Positions 1-7,419 of a stretch of DNA of 43,245 nt are shown in pieces. The notes under the pieces were generated by a model that did no database searches, was not told the origin of the DNA, and was given only the letters and a program-made list of their open reading frames with translations. A program made the position numbers and the translations under genes. The stretch's first letter is position 1; every line of letters begins with the position of its first letter. Source of the DNA: Lachnospiraceae bacterium. Lineage in GTDB: Bacteria > Bacillota > Clostridia > Lachnospirales > Lachnospiraceae. The DNA lies in assembly GCA_019424135.1 (NCBI GenBank), contig JAHYZZ010000001.1:124522-167766 (forward strand). The letters are read 5' to 3'.

Positions 1-915
1 CGCAGTCAGAGGAAGTCCTTCGTAGAAAGATGGAAGCACAAATATATCGCATGCGTTATATAATTTTGCCAGTTCCTGCTGAGGAAGCTTTCCTGTAAAT
101 ACCACTGGATATCGGCATTTCTCTGCCAATGTCTGAATTGCTTCATACTCAGCCCGATTTCCAGCTCCTCCTGCCAGAAAAAGTCGGATATTTTCCGGCT
201 CAGATTGAATCAGATTCATGGCTCGAAGAAGACTCATCACCCCTTTTTTTTCTGCAATCTTCCCAGCGAAAACGATACGGACAGCCTTTTCCCTCCTAAG
301 GAAGCTAGTCTGGCGAAAAATTGCAGCATTATATCCAATTCCTACCACATGAACCTTTTTCTTGTCTGCATGGTAAATCTTTTGAATCCTGTCAATGTGT
401 GCCTCCTGTAAAGCGAAAATCCCATCCAAACCGCGAATTTTTTCTGCAATAAATTCACGCTTTAAATCTGTCTTTTGCATCTGACGCAGATCGGTATTAT
501 GACAAAAGCCATAGATTTTCTGTTCCGGAAACCAGTCCCTCACCAGAGCCGTCAGCAGATACAGATGGTGACAGATCAGCACTTCTGGTTTAAACTCTTG
601 TACCACCTTGGTAAGTGTCTTGGAAAAAGCTTTTTCAAACTGTTTAATCATTTCCGGTGTCATGTCACAGTACCGGGTACTTTTATACGGCATTTCGTCC
701 GACATTCCCACCACTGGAAAAGGCAACTCTTCTGTCTCAAAAAAAACTGGATCAAACCGGACTTTTTCTGGCAGACTGACCTGGTCTTCCGGACAGACAC
801 CAGCTATCACAGCCTGCTCATGGCCTTCCTCTTCGAATGCCTTGATCAGTTCTGTCATATAGATACCGCTTCCAGTACCGTCCGGCTTCTGTGCCGAGAT
901 ACTTAAAATCCTCAT
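1..915 (-). CDS. GT4-type glycosyltransferase, 3' end cut by window edge
   Basis: The frame is open for 305 codons from the ATG at 915 down to base 1, so the C-terminus lies outside the window. The protein starts MRILSIS and has the GT-B layout. The N-terminal Rossmann half has a glycine-rich loop (DGTGSGIYM). The C-terminal half has VFAGKIAEKKG and then LYNACDIFVLPSFYEGLPLTA, the usual family 4 donor-sugar site with its E-G-L-P motif. Members transfer a sugar from a nucleotide-sugar to lipid, glycan or protein acceptors at the cytoplasmic face of the membrane; the substrate cannot be told from this sequence. The ATG directly follows the folA stop codon, so it is probably read with thyA-folA. 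No strong ribosome binding site is visible and translational coupling is likely. Confidence 0.85.
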   Translation of the reverse strand, partial: MRILSISAQKPDGTGSGIYMTELIKAFEEEGHEQAVIAGVCPEDQVSLPEKVRFDPVFFETEELPFPVVGMSDEMPYKSTRYCDMTPEMIKQFEKAFSKTLTKVVQEFKPEVLICHHLYLLTALVRDWFPEQKIYGFCHNTDLRQMQKTDLKREFIAEKIRGLDGIFALQEAHIDRIQKIYHADKKKVHVVGIGYNAAIFRQTSFLRREKAVRIVFAGKIAEKKGVMSLLRAMNLIQSEPENIRLFLAGGAGNRAEYEAIQTLAEKCRYPVVFTGKLPQQELAKLYNACDIFVLPSFYEGLPLTA

Positions 916-1413
916 TTATTTTCTAACCCTTTCATATACCGTAAAATAATATTCTAAATCGAAACAGGTCTGCTCCTCGCTGATTTTCGTCATCCTCCAT
1001 TCCTGATCCTGATCCAGGTTTGGGAAATAAGTATCTGCATCAAACCCATGGTCAATTTTCGTGACCAATGCTGTATCACAATATCCCAACATCGCCCGGT
1101 AAATACTTTCTCCTCCAATCACAAAGACATCTCCATCGTATCTCTTGCTTTCTTCAACTGCCTCTTCCACACTATGAACAACCTTCGCACCCTTGACTTT
1201 ATAATCAGGATTTTTTGTGATCACGATATTGACACGGTCTTTTAACGGCTGTCCCTGGGGAAAACTCTCCAAGGTCTTTCTTCCCATAATGACCACATTT
1301 CCTCTGGTTGTTTCTCTGAAAAACTTCATATCTGCAGGAATGCTCCACATAATCTTATTATTCTTTCCAATCGCCCAGTTTTTATCAACTGCTACAATTA
1401 ATTTCATCTGCAT
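916..1413 (-). CDS. folA: Dihydrofolate reductase
   Basis: Reduces dihydrofolate to tetrahydrofolate with NADPH in the cytoplasm. At 165 codons it has the usual length of bacterial DHFR. Visible family features are the AVDKNWAIG opening strand and Met20-type loop, the acidic active-site residue in IPADMKFF (about residue 28), the MGRKTLESFP cofactor segment and the VIGGESIYRAML motif. It lies 50 bp downstream of thyA, which produces the dihydrofolate it recycles, so the pair forms a functional unit. A GGGAGG box precedes two possible starts: the ATG at 1413 (close to the box) and the ATG at 1407 (MKLIVAV, about 10 nt away). I cannot decide between them. The enzyme is a trimethoprim-target type; nothing suggests a resistance variant. 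Confidence 0.95.
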   Translation of the reverse strand: MQMKLIVAVDKNWAIGKNNKIMWSIPADMKFFRETTRGNVVIMGRKTLESFPQGQPLKDRVNIVITKNPDYKVKGAKVVHSVEEAVEESKRYDGDVFVIGGESIYRAMLGYCDTALVTKIDHGFDADTYFPNLDQDQEWRMTKISEEQTCFDLEYYFTVYERVRK

Positions 1414-1463
1414 TTTTCCTCCCGTTGTTTCGTGAATATTGATCCAATCCTATGACTTTCAAG

Positions 1464-2312
1464 TCAGACAGCTACCGGTATGTTTCGGATCTGTTCATGG
1501 GTCTGATAATCGATCAGTTTTACATCTTCCGTTGTAAAATCATAGAAATCTTTTACATCCGGATTCAGCCAGAACTTTGGTGCCGGCAGGGGATTGCGAT
1601 TAATCAGTTCCTTAATCATGGGAACATGACGGTCATAAATATGTGCATCTGCAATCACATGAATAAACTCACCCACCTGCATATCGCAGACCTGTGCCAG
1701 CATGTGCATCAGAACAGAATACTGACAGACATTCCAGTTATTGGCTGCCAACACGTCATTAGACCGCTGATTCAAAATCCCGTTCAAAATCAGCTTGTCA
1801 CTATCCGGCCGTTTTGTCACATTAAATGTCATACTGTAGGCACAGGGGTAGAGATTCATTTCATGAAGATCCTGATGCACATAAAGATTCGTCATGATTC
1901 TCCGACTGTAAGGATTATGCTTCAAATCATAAATAACTCGGTCCACCTGGTCAAACATTCCTTCTTTATACTGGTGCTTCACCTGCATTTGGTACCCATA
2001 AGCCTTGCCAATAGACCCCTCTTCATCCGCCCAGCTGTCCCAGATGTGACTGTTCAAGTCATGAATATTATTTGACTTCTTCTGCCAGATCCACAAAAGC
2101 TCATCCGTACAGCTCTTAATTGCCGTTCTTCTCAGCGTCAAAGCGGGAAATTCTCTGGACAAATCATAGCGGTTGACCACCCCAAACTTCTTGATTGTAT
2201 AAGCAGGAGTTCCGTCCTCCCAAACCGGACGGACTTTTTCTCCCTTAGTATCCGTTCCGTTTTCTAGGATATCGCTACACATATCAATAAACACTTTATC
2301 TGCGTAACTCAT
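1464..2312 (-). CDS. thyA: Thymidylate synthase (ThyA type)
   Basis: Methylates dUMP to dTMP using methylene-tetrahydrofolate, leaving dihydrofolate for the adjacent FolA. With the start chosen here the protein is 282 aa. The catalytic cysteine is in YPCAYSMTF (Cys157). The folate and nucleotide-binding QRSNDV motif is at about 182-187, and the phosphate-binding arginine pair SRRI is near 136-139. The ATG at 2312 (MSYADK) is preceded by GGAGG at good spacing. A TTG further upstream would make a longer protein but lies before that box, so I reject it. The active-site cysteine context (PCAYS rather than the common PCH) marks a divergent ThyA branch. The pathway assignment is firm. Confidence 0.93.
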   Translation of the reverse strand: MSYADKVFIDMCSDILENGTDTKGEKVRPVWEDGTPAYTIKKFGVVNRYDLSREFPALTLRRTAIKSCTDELLWIWQKKSNNIHDLNSHIWDSWADEEGSIGKAYGYQMQVKHQYKEGMFDQVDRVIYDLKHNPYSRRIMTNLYVHQDLHEMNLYPCAYSMTFNVTKRPDSDKLILNGILNQRSNDVLAANNWNVCQYSVLMHMLAQVCDMQVGEFIHVIADAHIYDRHVPMIKELINRNPLPAPKFWLNPDVKDFYDFTTEDVKLIDYQTHEQIRNIPVAV

Positions 2313-2386
2313 ATTTCTTTTTGTATCCTCCAAATCGTGTTCTGTATTTTTGCTACTGTGACCAGTTTATCACGAAACAGTCGCAA

Positions 2387-2412
2387 AAAAAAGAGGGCTT
2401 TCCCCCTCTTTC
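2387..2412 (-). terminator. Intrinsic terminator after the DUF2325 gene
   Basis: Read on the minus strand, AAAGAGGG pairs with CCCTCTTT around a GAAAG-type loop and runs into a T tract. It lies about 20 bp past the stop of the DUF2325 gene and upstream of thyA, so it ends the DUF3793-flavodoxin-DUF2325 operon. Confidence 0.8.
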
Positions 2413-2432
2413 TTCTGTTCTGCACATATCTT

Positions 2433-2711
2433 TTATCTGCAACCCTGCAAAACTGTTTCCAACGCGCTAATGCTGCTTCTGTGGGAACGCTCTACTCGGA
2501 TATGATAACGTTCGGCTTCTTTTAATGCGCAATGGACCATTTTATGGGCCACCGTAGATGTAAATAGGATGATTAAGTCAGGCTGACCAATCTGGGTCTT
2601 TAGATTTCCCGACATTCTGGTAAATATCTTAGCTTTATATCGGTACTTTTTACATATTTGTTTATACTGTTGTTCCATCCTCTCGTTTCCGCCAATAATT
2701 ACAACACTCAT
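2433..2711 (-). CDS. DUF2325 family protein
   Basis: A 92-aa cytoplasmic protein with the DUF2325 pattern: a first strand VVIIGGNERME, a middle PDLIILFTSTVAHKMV and a C-terminal half that follows a second strand. The fold resembles a small Rossmann-like domain. No enzymatic role is established for the family. It is the last gene of a three-gene run behind DUF3793 and a flavodoxin, with 28 bp to the flavodoxin, and a terminator follows. Given the Fur-like sites at the head of the operon, a role in iron limitation or redox handling is plausible but only inferred. Confidence 0.8.
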   Translation of the reverse strand: MSVVIIGGNERMEQQYKQICKKYRYKAKIFTRMSGNLKTQIGQPDLIILFTSTVAHKMVHCALKEAERYHIRVERSHRSSISALETVLQGCR

Positions 2712-2739
2712 ATGATCGTCCCTTTCTATCCGTGCCAGT

Positions 2740-3168
2740 TTACGCTGATGCCAGTTCCCTTCCTGCCGCCTTTAATACAGCCTCCGTCTCATCATCTGGT
2801 ACTCCATTTGCAATAATCCCCGATCCTGTCACCAGCACGGCACCGGCGTTTTTCATACGTGTTTCCCACCTGCGCATCCATTCTCCGTCTCCCCATCCGT
2901 ATGACCCAAAAAGAAGTACCTTTTTCCCGCTCATCTTTCCTTCCAGTCTCGCCACAAAAGGCTCCATTTCGCTCTCTTCCAACTCCTCAGCGCCCATGGA
3001 CGGACACCCTAACGCAAAGGTATCTTCTTTCATCAGTTCCTGTGCATCCGCACTTCCTACTTCGATCACTGAGACCTTCCCGTCTGCTTCCCGGATTCCT
3101 TCTGCCAAAATCTCTGCCATCGCCTCTGTATTTCCAGTTCCACTCCAATATACCACCGAAATACTCAT
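2740..3168 (-). CDS. Short-chain flavodoxin
   Basis: Electron-transfer flavoprotein of 142 aa that binds FMN non-covalently. The phosphate loop SGTGNTEAMA is at about residues 9-18. Loops near the flavin include GCPSMGAEELEE and FGSYGWGDGEWM, both typical of clostridial flavodoxins. The ATG at 3168 (MSISVVYW) has AAGGAGG nine bases upstream. A longer reading frame begins at 3201 but its extra residues precede the ribosome binding site. It follows DUF3793 by 36 bp and precedes DUF2325 by 28 bp on the same strand. Flavodoxins commonly replace ferredoxin when iron is short, which fits the Fur-box-like sequences ahead of the operon; the link is inference. Confidence 0.9.
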   Translation of the reverse strand: MSISVVYWSGTGNTEAMAEILAEGIREADGKVSVIEVGSADAQELMKEDTFALGCPSMGAEELEESEMEPFVARLEGKMSGKKVLLFGSYGWGDGEWMRRWETRMKNAGAVLVTGSGIIANGVPDDETEAVLKAAGRELASA

Positions 3169-3204
3169 GTATATCATCCTCCTTTGATTTGCGGGACTCA
3201 TCTG

Positions 3205-3801
3205 TTAAGCAACATTGTATACAATATCCCGTATGCTTTTTCCAACTAAAAATTCATTAACTGCGCTGGTTTTCGCCTGATCGTATGCCAGGAATATCAT
3301 CTGTGCCCTCTCTCGGTTATGGTATACCTTCCAGTATCCAGTCATCAAACAGCTCTGCCCTCTATGTTCAATAAAACCTCGCACATCCTCAATCGGATAA
3401 TCCAGAAAGATACCAATTTCATGTGGAAAGCCAATATCCTTCCTGGAATATCTGCCAATCCGTTTTGCCAAAAGGCTAAACACTCCCGTCAAATCCGGCA
3501 TTACGTATCCATATTCCCTAAGAAACTCCCGGATCTCTTTTCTCTTAAGATGCATTTCCATGGTCTCCCTTCGAAAAAGGATAATCAGACAACGCTCCTT
3601 ACAGACCGCAAGTACCTGGTAAGAAATCTCTGTCCCTTCAAAAATCTCTCCCAGCTCACCCAAAAACCTCCTTTCAAGATTCGTAATACAGGCAACCTTA
3701 ATTCCCTTCAAAAAAGGCGCACACTGCAGAATCAGCTGAAATTGTAGCCGTCTGCTGTTATTCTGGTCAGAAAGCATATACTCTACAACCTCTACTGGCA
3801 T
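3205..3801 (-). CDS. DUF3793 family protein
   Basis: A 198-aa soluble protein. It shows the pattern I associate with DUF3793: an N-terminal QCAPFLKGIKVA segment, a central RRETMEMHL region, then FPHEIGIFLDYPIEDVRGFIEHRG followed by GYWKVY. The family is common in anaerobic Firmicutes, is often found beside flavodoxins and iron-transport genes, and has no assigned reaction. The ATG at 3801 is preceded by GGAGGAGATGAT. It is the first gene of the operon DUF3793-flavodoxin-DUF2325. A candidate -10 (TATAGT) lies just upstream of the ribosome binding site, and a Fur-box-like sequence covers the region expected for the -35, consistent with repression by iron-loaded Fur. Confidence 0.8.
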   Translation of the reverse strand: MPVEVVEYMLSDQNNSRRLQFQLILQCAPFLKGIKVACITNLERRFLGELGEIFEGTEISYQVLAVCKERCLIILFRRETMEMHLKRKEIREFLREYGYVMPDLTGVFSLLAKRIGRYSRKDIGFPHEIGIFLDYPIEDVRGFIEHRGQSCLMTGYWKVYHNRERAQMIFLAYDQAKTSAVNEFLVGKSIRDIVYNVA

Positions 3802-3833
3802 ATCATCTCCTCCATACTATACCAATTATTTTT

Positions 3834-3852
3834 GAATTTGATTATCATTTGC
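3834..3852 (-). promoter_or_regulatory. Fur-box-like operator
   Basis: On the minus strand the 19 bases read GCAAATGATAATCAAATTC. By hand alignment they match the classical GATAATGATAATCATTATC box at 14 of 19 positions, with an intact ATGATAATCA core. The site lies 33-51 bp upstream of the DUF3793 start codon and overlaps the expected -35 region of a promoter whose -10 candidate is TATAGT. A weaker, similar core (AAATGAGAAATGATATC on the minus strand) lies at 3900-3918. Confidence 0.5.
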
Positions 3853-3930
3853 ATTTTTAGTATATCACAAGACAGCGCCAAACAACAACCATATATATTG
3901 ATATCATTTCTCATTTGCAGAATATTATCC

Positions 3931-3986
3931 AAATTGACTACGGGGACGGGGGATTTTTAAAAATCCCCCGTCCCCGTAGTCAATTT
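3931..3986. repeat. Perfect 56-bp palindrome
   Basis: The left arm of 28 bases (3931-3958, beginning AAATTGACTACGGGG and ending GGATTTTT) is exactly complementary to the right arm (3959-3986) with no loop. The core is GC-rich (GGGGACGGGGG) with an AT-rich centre. It lies 6 bp after the cupin stop codon, so it can act as a terminator for that gene. The arm length and perfect symmetry are unusual for a plain terminator and suggest a dispersed palindromic repeat. Confidence 0.85.
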
Positions 3987-3992
3987 AGACAA

Positions 3993-4337
3993 TTATTTTT
4001 CTAATATCAGCGCCACAAATACCAAATCTTCATCTCCTGTGTTTTTCACTCCGTGGCCATTGCCGTCTTCACAGACAAATACGTCCCCTGGTTCCGCCGT
4101 TATTTCTTTTCCATTATCATTGTACACTGCTTTTCCAGATAAAACATAATAAGTCTCGCTTTCTCCATGATGCTCATGATACCCCAGCTCGCTTTGCGGC
4201 GGAATCGTCACCTTGCTGAACATCCGACAATGCTCTCCCAGTTCAGTCCCTGTCAACAGTGCCTCCTTTAAAATATACCCGGCGCCTCCATTTGCATGTT
4301 CTGCTTTCACTACATTTCGTTCTCCAGCTTTTGTCAT
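3993..4337 (-). CDS. Single-domain cupin protein
   Basis: A 114-aa cupin barrel. The first metal-binding motif is visible as GYHEHHGESETYYVLSG (His, His, Glu pattern), followed by YNDNGKEITAEPGDVFVCEDGNGHGVKNTG, which carries the second-motif histidine. Such small cupins bind a divalent metal and serve as isomerases, dioxygenases or sugar-binding proteins; the specific reaction cannot be read here. The ATG at 4337 follows AAGGAGG with 8 nt spacing. An upstream in-frame ATG at 4397 lies before this box and is rejected. It appears to be a single-gene unit between the BceAB cluster and the DUF3793 operon, closed by the palindrome that follows its stop codon. Confidence 0.85.
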   Translation of the reverse strand: MTKAGERNVVKAEHANGGAGYILKEALLTGTELGEHCRMFSKVTIPPQSELGYHEHHGESETYYVLSGKAVYNDNGKEITAEPGDVFVCEDGNGHGVKNTGDEDLVFVALILEK

Positions 4338-4466
4338 ACAATTTTCCTCCTTAGTTGTAGCATTATTTTTGAATATTACAAAAATATTGGAATACATCTA
4401 AATAAACAATACAACTAACGTTATCTGCCTGTCAACTCCTCTCTATAGGAATTCTGGAATGTTAAC

Positions 4467-4552
4467 CAGGTACACCCCTTTTTCCAAAAAGGTACACCGT
4501 AAAATGCAAATGAGGACGTAGCCCAATGTAAAAAGTCTACGTCCTCATTTGC
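4467..4552. repeat. Hairpin repeat cassette, copy A (after bceB)
   Basis: It consists of two short direct repeats AGGTACACC (4468-4476 and 4490-4498), then AAAATGCAAA and a hairpin with perfect 16-bp arms (4506-4521 and 4537-4552, core GAGGACGTAG). The right arm runs into the bceB stop codon. A second cassette with the same order of parts lies at 9943-10033 after carB. Besides any mobile origin, the hairpin may help end the bce transcript. Confidence 0.75.
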
Positions 4553-6546
4553 TACCGTTTTACAATTTTGTAGTATTCTTTTGCCGTTACTCCATATACG
4601 ACCGCATAGAATACAGCAAACACAGCTACCGTAATAACGGTGCATAGAAAAAACAATGGTGTATTGGTAAAGTTGAATGTGACCAGTAATTTCTTAATTA
4701 CCTGAAATGCCACGGCTACGTGCAGCACTGCCATGAAGAGAGGCAGAAAAAATACCGTCAATACCTGACTGCGAATCGTGCGCCGGACTTCTTTCTGATC
4801 CATACCAACCTTCTGCATGATCTGGAACCGTTCTCTATCATCATAGCCCTCTGATATCTGCTTGTAATAGATGATCAGCACAGTTGCCATAAGGAACAAT
4901 GCGCCTAAATATATGCCGATAAAGAAAAGAGAACCGTACAAGCTATAGAAACTTTCCCGACTCTGCTGCCTGCTTTCACAAAAGGATCCTGGTACTTCCT
5001 GCGTCAGCCGTTCTGTCATTGCATCTTCAGCAGCGATACAGTCCTTCTTGTCTCCGTCCAAATCAAATCGGTGCCAATACTCCACTGCGCTCTGCTGATC
5101 CACCCATTCCGATGACATGTCGCTGCCAGCCCAAGCTTCTTTTAAAACGTCTTCGATCTGTCCTTCATCTGCCATGATCAAATAAAATGCATCTGTCACC
5201 CGAGACTGATTCTTTGGTTCAAGCTTCAGATCATCCAGGATCCCGGCTACCTGATACGTCTTAGTTCCTACCTGAACCTGACTTTTTCCCCAGTCTTCGC
5301 CTGTGGAATAAATCAGTACTTCATCAGAATTTAGTTTCACATTTTTCCTTTCAATTGAATTATAATCCGCCTCAGGAATCATATATAACTCCCGAATCTG
5401 AGATGTTGAATAGTCCCCGTTCTCTTTCAATTCAAAACCTTTTTCCTTTATCAGCACAGCCACAGATCCCTGATGATAAAGAAATTCGGTATCTGGATCT
5501 ATGGAAACATGATGGTTCCTCAGTTCTTCGGAAATAATCTCCTCTGCCTTCTCCTCGGCTTCCGGCGTTGTCTGATAAATCCCTAATCCGTACTCCGTAG
5601 GAAAACGATATCTTAAAATATCATCCATCCCTGCATAAAGAGACAATGTCGTCGAAATCATCACCAGTACCATAGTGCTTAAGATGCAGATATTTGCCAG
5701 ACCCACCGCATTTTGCTTCATCCGATAGATCATGCCAGACACGGAAGTAAAATGCTTTGCCTGGTAATAGAAGGATTTCTTCTTTCGAAGTGCCTTTAAA
5801 AGTGCAATACTTCCGGACACAAACAGTGCATAAGTGCCAAGGATCACGCAGATCACCGCAATAAAGAAAGTAGATATCGCCTCCAATGGCGACTCTGTCA
5901 GAAGAGCGATCGCATATCCGGCTCCTATCAGCACAAACCCGATGATAGCCAGCAAAATCTTTGTCTTCGGCTCTTTTTCTCCCTGGCTGCTTCCTTGCAA
6001 AAGCTCCACCGGATTAGACAGGCGGATCTGCATCAGATTATAAAAAAGTGTCAGAAAGAAAATCACCGCAAACAAAGCCAGGGAATCCACCACTGCCGGC
6101 AAAGAGAGGGAAAACTCCAGATCCACGTCAAAATGAAGAAGTTTCAGGAGAATCAGGTACATCAATTTACTGAACACCATTCCAAATACCAGTCCTGCAC
6201 CAATCCCAGTTGACGCTGTGATCAATGTTTCCACCAGCATCATCTTTGCAATATGACGCTTCCCCATGCCCAAGATATGATAGACACCGATCTCCCTCTT
6301 TCTCCGCTTGATGAGAAAGCTATTGGTATAGAACAAGAAAATGACCGCAAACACAATGATCACACCTCTGGCATAGCTTAAGACCAACTCCAGACTTTTG
6401 TTTCCGATTCCTTCATTTCTCGCCAGTGCATCCATGATATAAAACATCATAACTGTCAGAACAGACGTAAAAATGTAGGGTATATAAGTCTTGCTGTTGT
6501 TTTTAAGATTTGTAAGTGCAAGCCTTGAATAAATGGAGCTACTCAT
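4552..6546 (-). CDS. bceB: BceB-type ABC transporter permease (FtsX family)
   Basis: A membrane permease of 664 aa. The topology is typical of BceB-type proteins: one N-terminal TM helix (about 17-37), a bundle of helices to about residue 320, a large extracellular domain of roughly 200 residues (about 320-530), then three C-terminal helices. BceAB-type transporters sense peptide antibiotics that target cell-wall lipid intermediates, free the target from the drug, and signal through a cognate BceS kinase. The ATG at 6546 (MSSSIYS) has GGAGGTGGAGAAA just before it, and the start overlaps the end of bceA by 8 bp, so the two are co-translated. Downstream lies a hairpin repeat overlapping the stop codon. 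The substrate is unknown; bacitracin-like, lantibiotic-like or other peptides are all possible. Confidence 0.92.
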   Translation of the reverse strand: MSSSIYSRLALTNLKNNSKTYIPYIFTSVLTVMMFYIMDALARNEGIGNKSLELVLSYARGVIIVFAVIFLFYTNSFLIKRRKREIGVYHILGMGKRHIAKMMLVETLITASTGIGAGLVFGMVFSKLMYLILLKLLHFDVDLEFSLSLPAVVDSLALFAVIFFLTLFYNLMQIRLSNPVELLQGSSQGEKEPKTKILLAIIGFVLIGAGYAIALLTESPLEAISTFFIAVICVILGTYALFVSGSIALLKALRKKKSFYYQAKHFTSVSGMIYRMKQNAVGLANICILSTMVLVMISTTLSLYAGMDDILRYRFPTEYGLGIYQTTPEAEEKAEEIISEELRNHHVSIDPDTEFLYHQGSVAVLIKEKGFELKENGDYSTSQIRELYMIPEADYNSIERKNVKLNSDEVLIYSTGEDWGKSQVQVGTKTYQVAGILDDLKLEPKNQSRVTDAFYLIMADEGQIEDVLKEAWAGSDMSSEWVDQQSAVEYWHRFDLDGDKKDCIAAEDAMTERLTQEVPGSFCESRQQSRESFYSLYGSLFFIGIYLGALFLMATVLIIYYKQISEGYDDRERFQIMQKVGMDQKEVRRTIRSQVLTVFFLPLFMAVLHVAVAFQVIKKLLVTFNFTNTPLFFLCTVITVAVFAVFYAVVYGVTAKEYYKIVKR

Positions 6547-7306
6547 TTTCTCCACCTCCTGCCTCCAGAACAGTCAGCGTATCAGAAATCTTCTGATACA
6601 TCTGTTCATTCGTCAGATTTCCACGGTACAGTTGATGGAACACCTCTCCATCCTTGATAAACAGTACCCGTTTCGCCGTACTGGCCGCCTTGATACTATG
6701 AGTCACCATCAGTATCGTCTGACCGTCCTGATTGATCTTCTCAAATAAATTTAAGAGATCATCCGCTGCCCGGGAGTCCAAAGCCCCGGTAGGCTCATCC
6801 GCAAGGATCAACTGAGGCTTCGTAACCAACGCTCTCGCCACAGCAGCTCTTTGCTTCTGGCCACCAGACACTTCATAGGGATACTTCTTTAAAATATCTG
6901 CAATCCTTAACTTCTCCACCACCGGCGTGATTCTCCTTTCCATCTCCAAATACTTATAGCCGGAAAGTACCAGTGGAAGCAAGATATTGTCTTCAATAGA
7001 AAAAGTATCCAAAAGATTAAAGTCCTGAAACACAAATCCCAGATTCTGCCTTCTAAATGCCGCCATCTCTTTTTCCTTGATCCCAGCAAGATCCCGTCCT
7101 TTCAGATAGATCTTACCACCCGTTGGCCGATCCAATGCAGCCAGAATATTAAGAAGTGTCGTCTTTCCTGATCCGCTTTCCCCCATAATAGCCACATATT
7201 CCCTGGGTTCTACTGAAAAATTCACATTTCGAAGTGCCACCACCTGACTGCCTCCAAATCTTGTCGTGTATATCTTTTTTACATTTTTCACATCCAACAA
7301 TGTCAT
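6539..7306 (-). CDS. bceA: BceA-type ABC transporter ATPase
   Basis: ATPase subunit of the BceAB transporter. Walker A is GESGSGKT (residues 42-49 from the chosen start). The Q-loop follows FVFQDFNLLD, the ABC signature is VSGGQKQR, Walker B is LILADEPTGALD, and the switch histidine is in MVTHS. All catalytic motifs are intact. The length of 255 aa is usual for this family. The start at 7306 (MTLLDV) is chosen because GGAG lies just upstream and because the preceding in-frame ATGs are within that box. It lies 100 bp downstream of bceS, separated by a terminator-like hairpin and a BceR-type operator, so bceAB probably has its own drug-inducible promoter. Confidence 0.93.
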   Translation of the reverse strand: MTLLDVKNVKKIYTTRFGGSQVVALRNVNFSVEPREYVAIMGESGSGKTTLLNILAALDRPTGGKIYLKGRDLAGIKEKEMAAFRRQNLGFVFQDFNLLDTFSIEDNILLPLVLSGYKYLEMERRITPVVEKLRIADILKKYPYEVSGGQKQRAAVARALVTKPQLILADEPTGALDSRAADDLLNLFEKINQDGQTILMVTHSIKAASTAKRVLFIKDGEVFHQLYRGNLTNEQMYQKISDTLTVLEAGGGENE

Positions 7307-7351
7307 GTCTTTCTCCATCCTTTCCATCAGTGTTTTTGCATCTCCAATTAT

Positions 7352-7400
7352 AAAAAAAGAAGAAATGCCCTTCCATTGATTTAGATGACATTTCTCTTTT
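7352..7400 (-). terminator. Terminator-like hairpin between bceS and bceA
   Basis: On the minus strand AAAAGAGAAATGTC pairs with GGCATTTCTTCTTTT (one bulge, one G-U pair) around a loop of about 17 nt and ends in a T tract. It would separate the bceRS transcript from bceAB. Confidence 0.55.
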
Positions 7401-7405
7401 CTGTC

Positions 7406-7419
7406 TTACATTTCTGTAA
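7406..7419 (-). promoter_or_regulatory. BceR-type operator (TNACA-N4-TGTAA) ahead of bceAB
   Basis: The sequence TTACATTTCTGTAA fits the inverted repeat TNACA-N4-TGTAA described for BceR-type response regulators. On the minus strand it reads TTACAGAAATGTAA. It overlaps the bceS stop codon and lies about 100 bp upstream of the bceA start, with weak -35 and -10 candidates (GACAGA, TAAATC, 16 nt apart) immediately downstream. This is the expected place for BceR activation of the transporter genes. Confidence 0.65.

Noticed and set aside
1452..2075. Long plus-strand open frame opposite thyA
   Set aside because: It is antisense to a clear thymidylate synthase, has no ribosome binding site and its translation has no recognisable domain.
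4421..4645. Minus-strand frame overlapping the end of bceB
   Set aside because: It runs through the hairpin repeat in a different frame from bceB and starts inside the bceB coding region; it has no independent signals.
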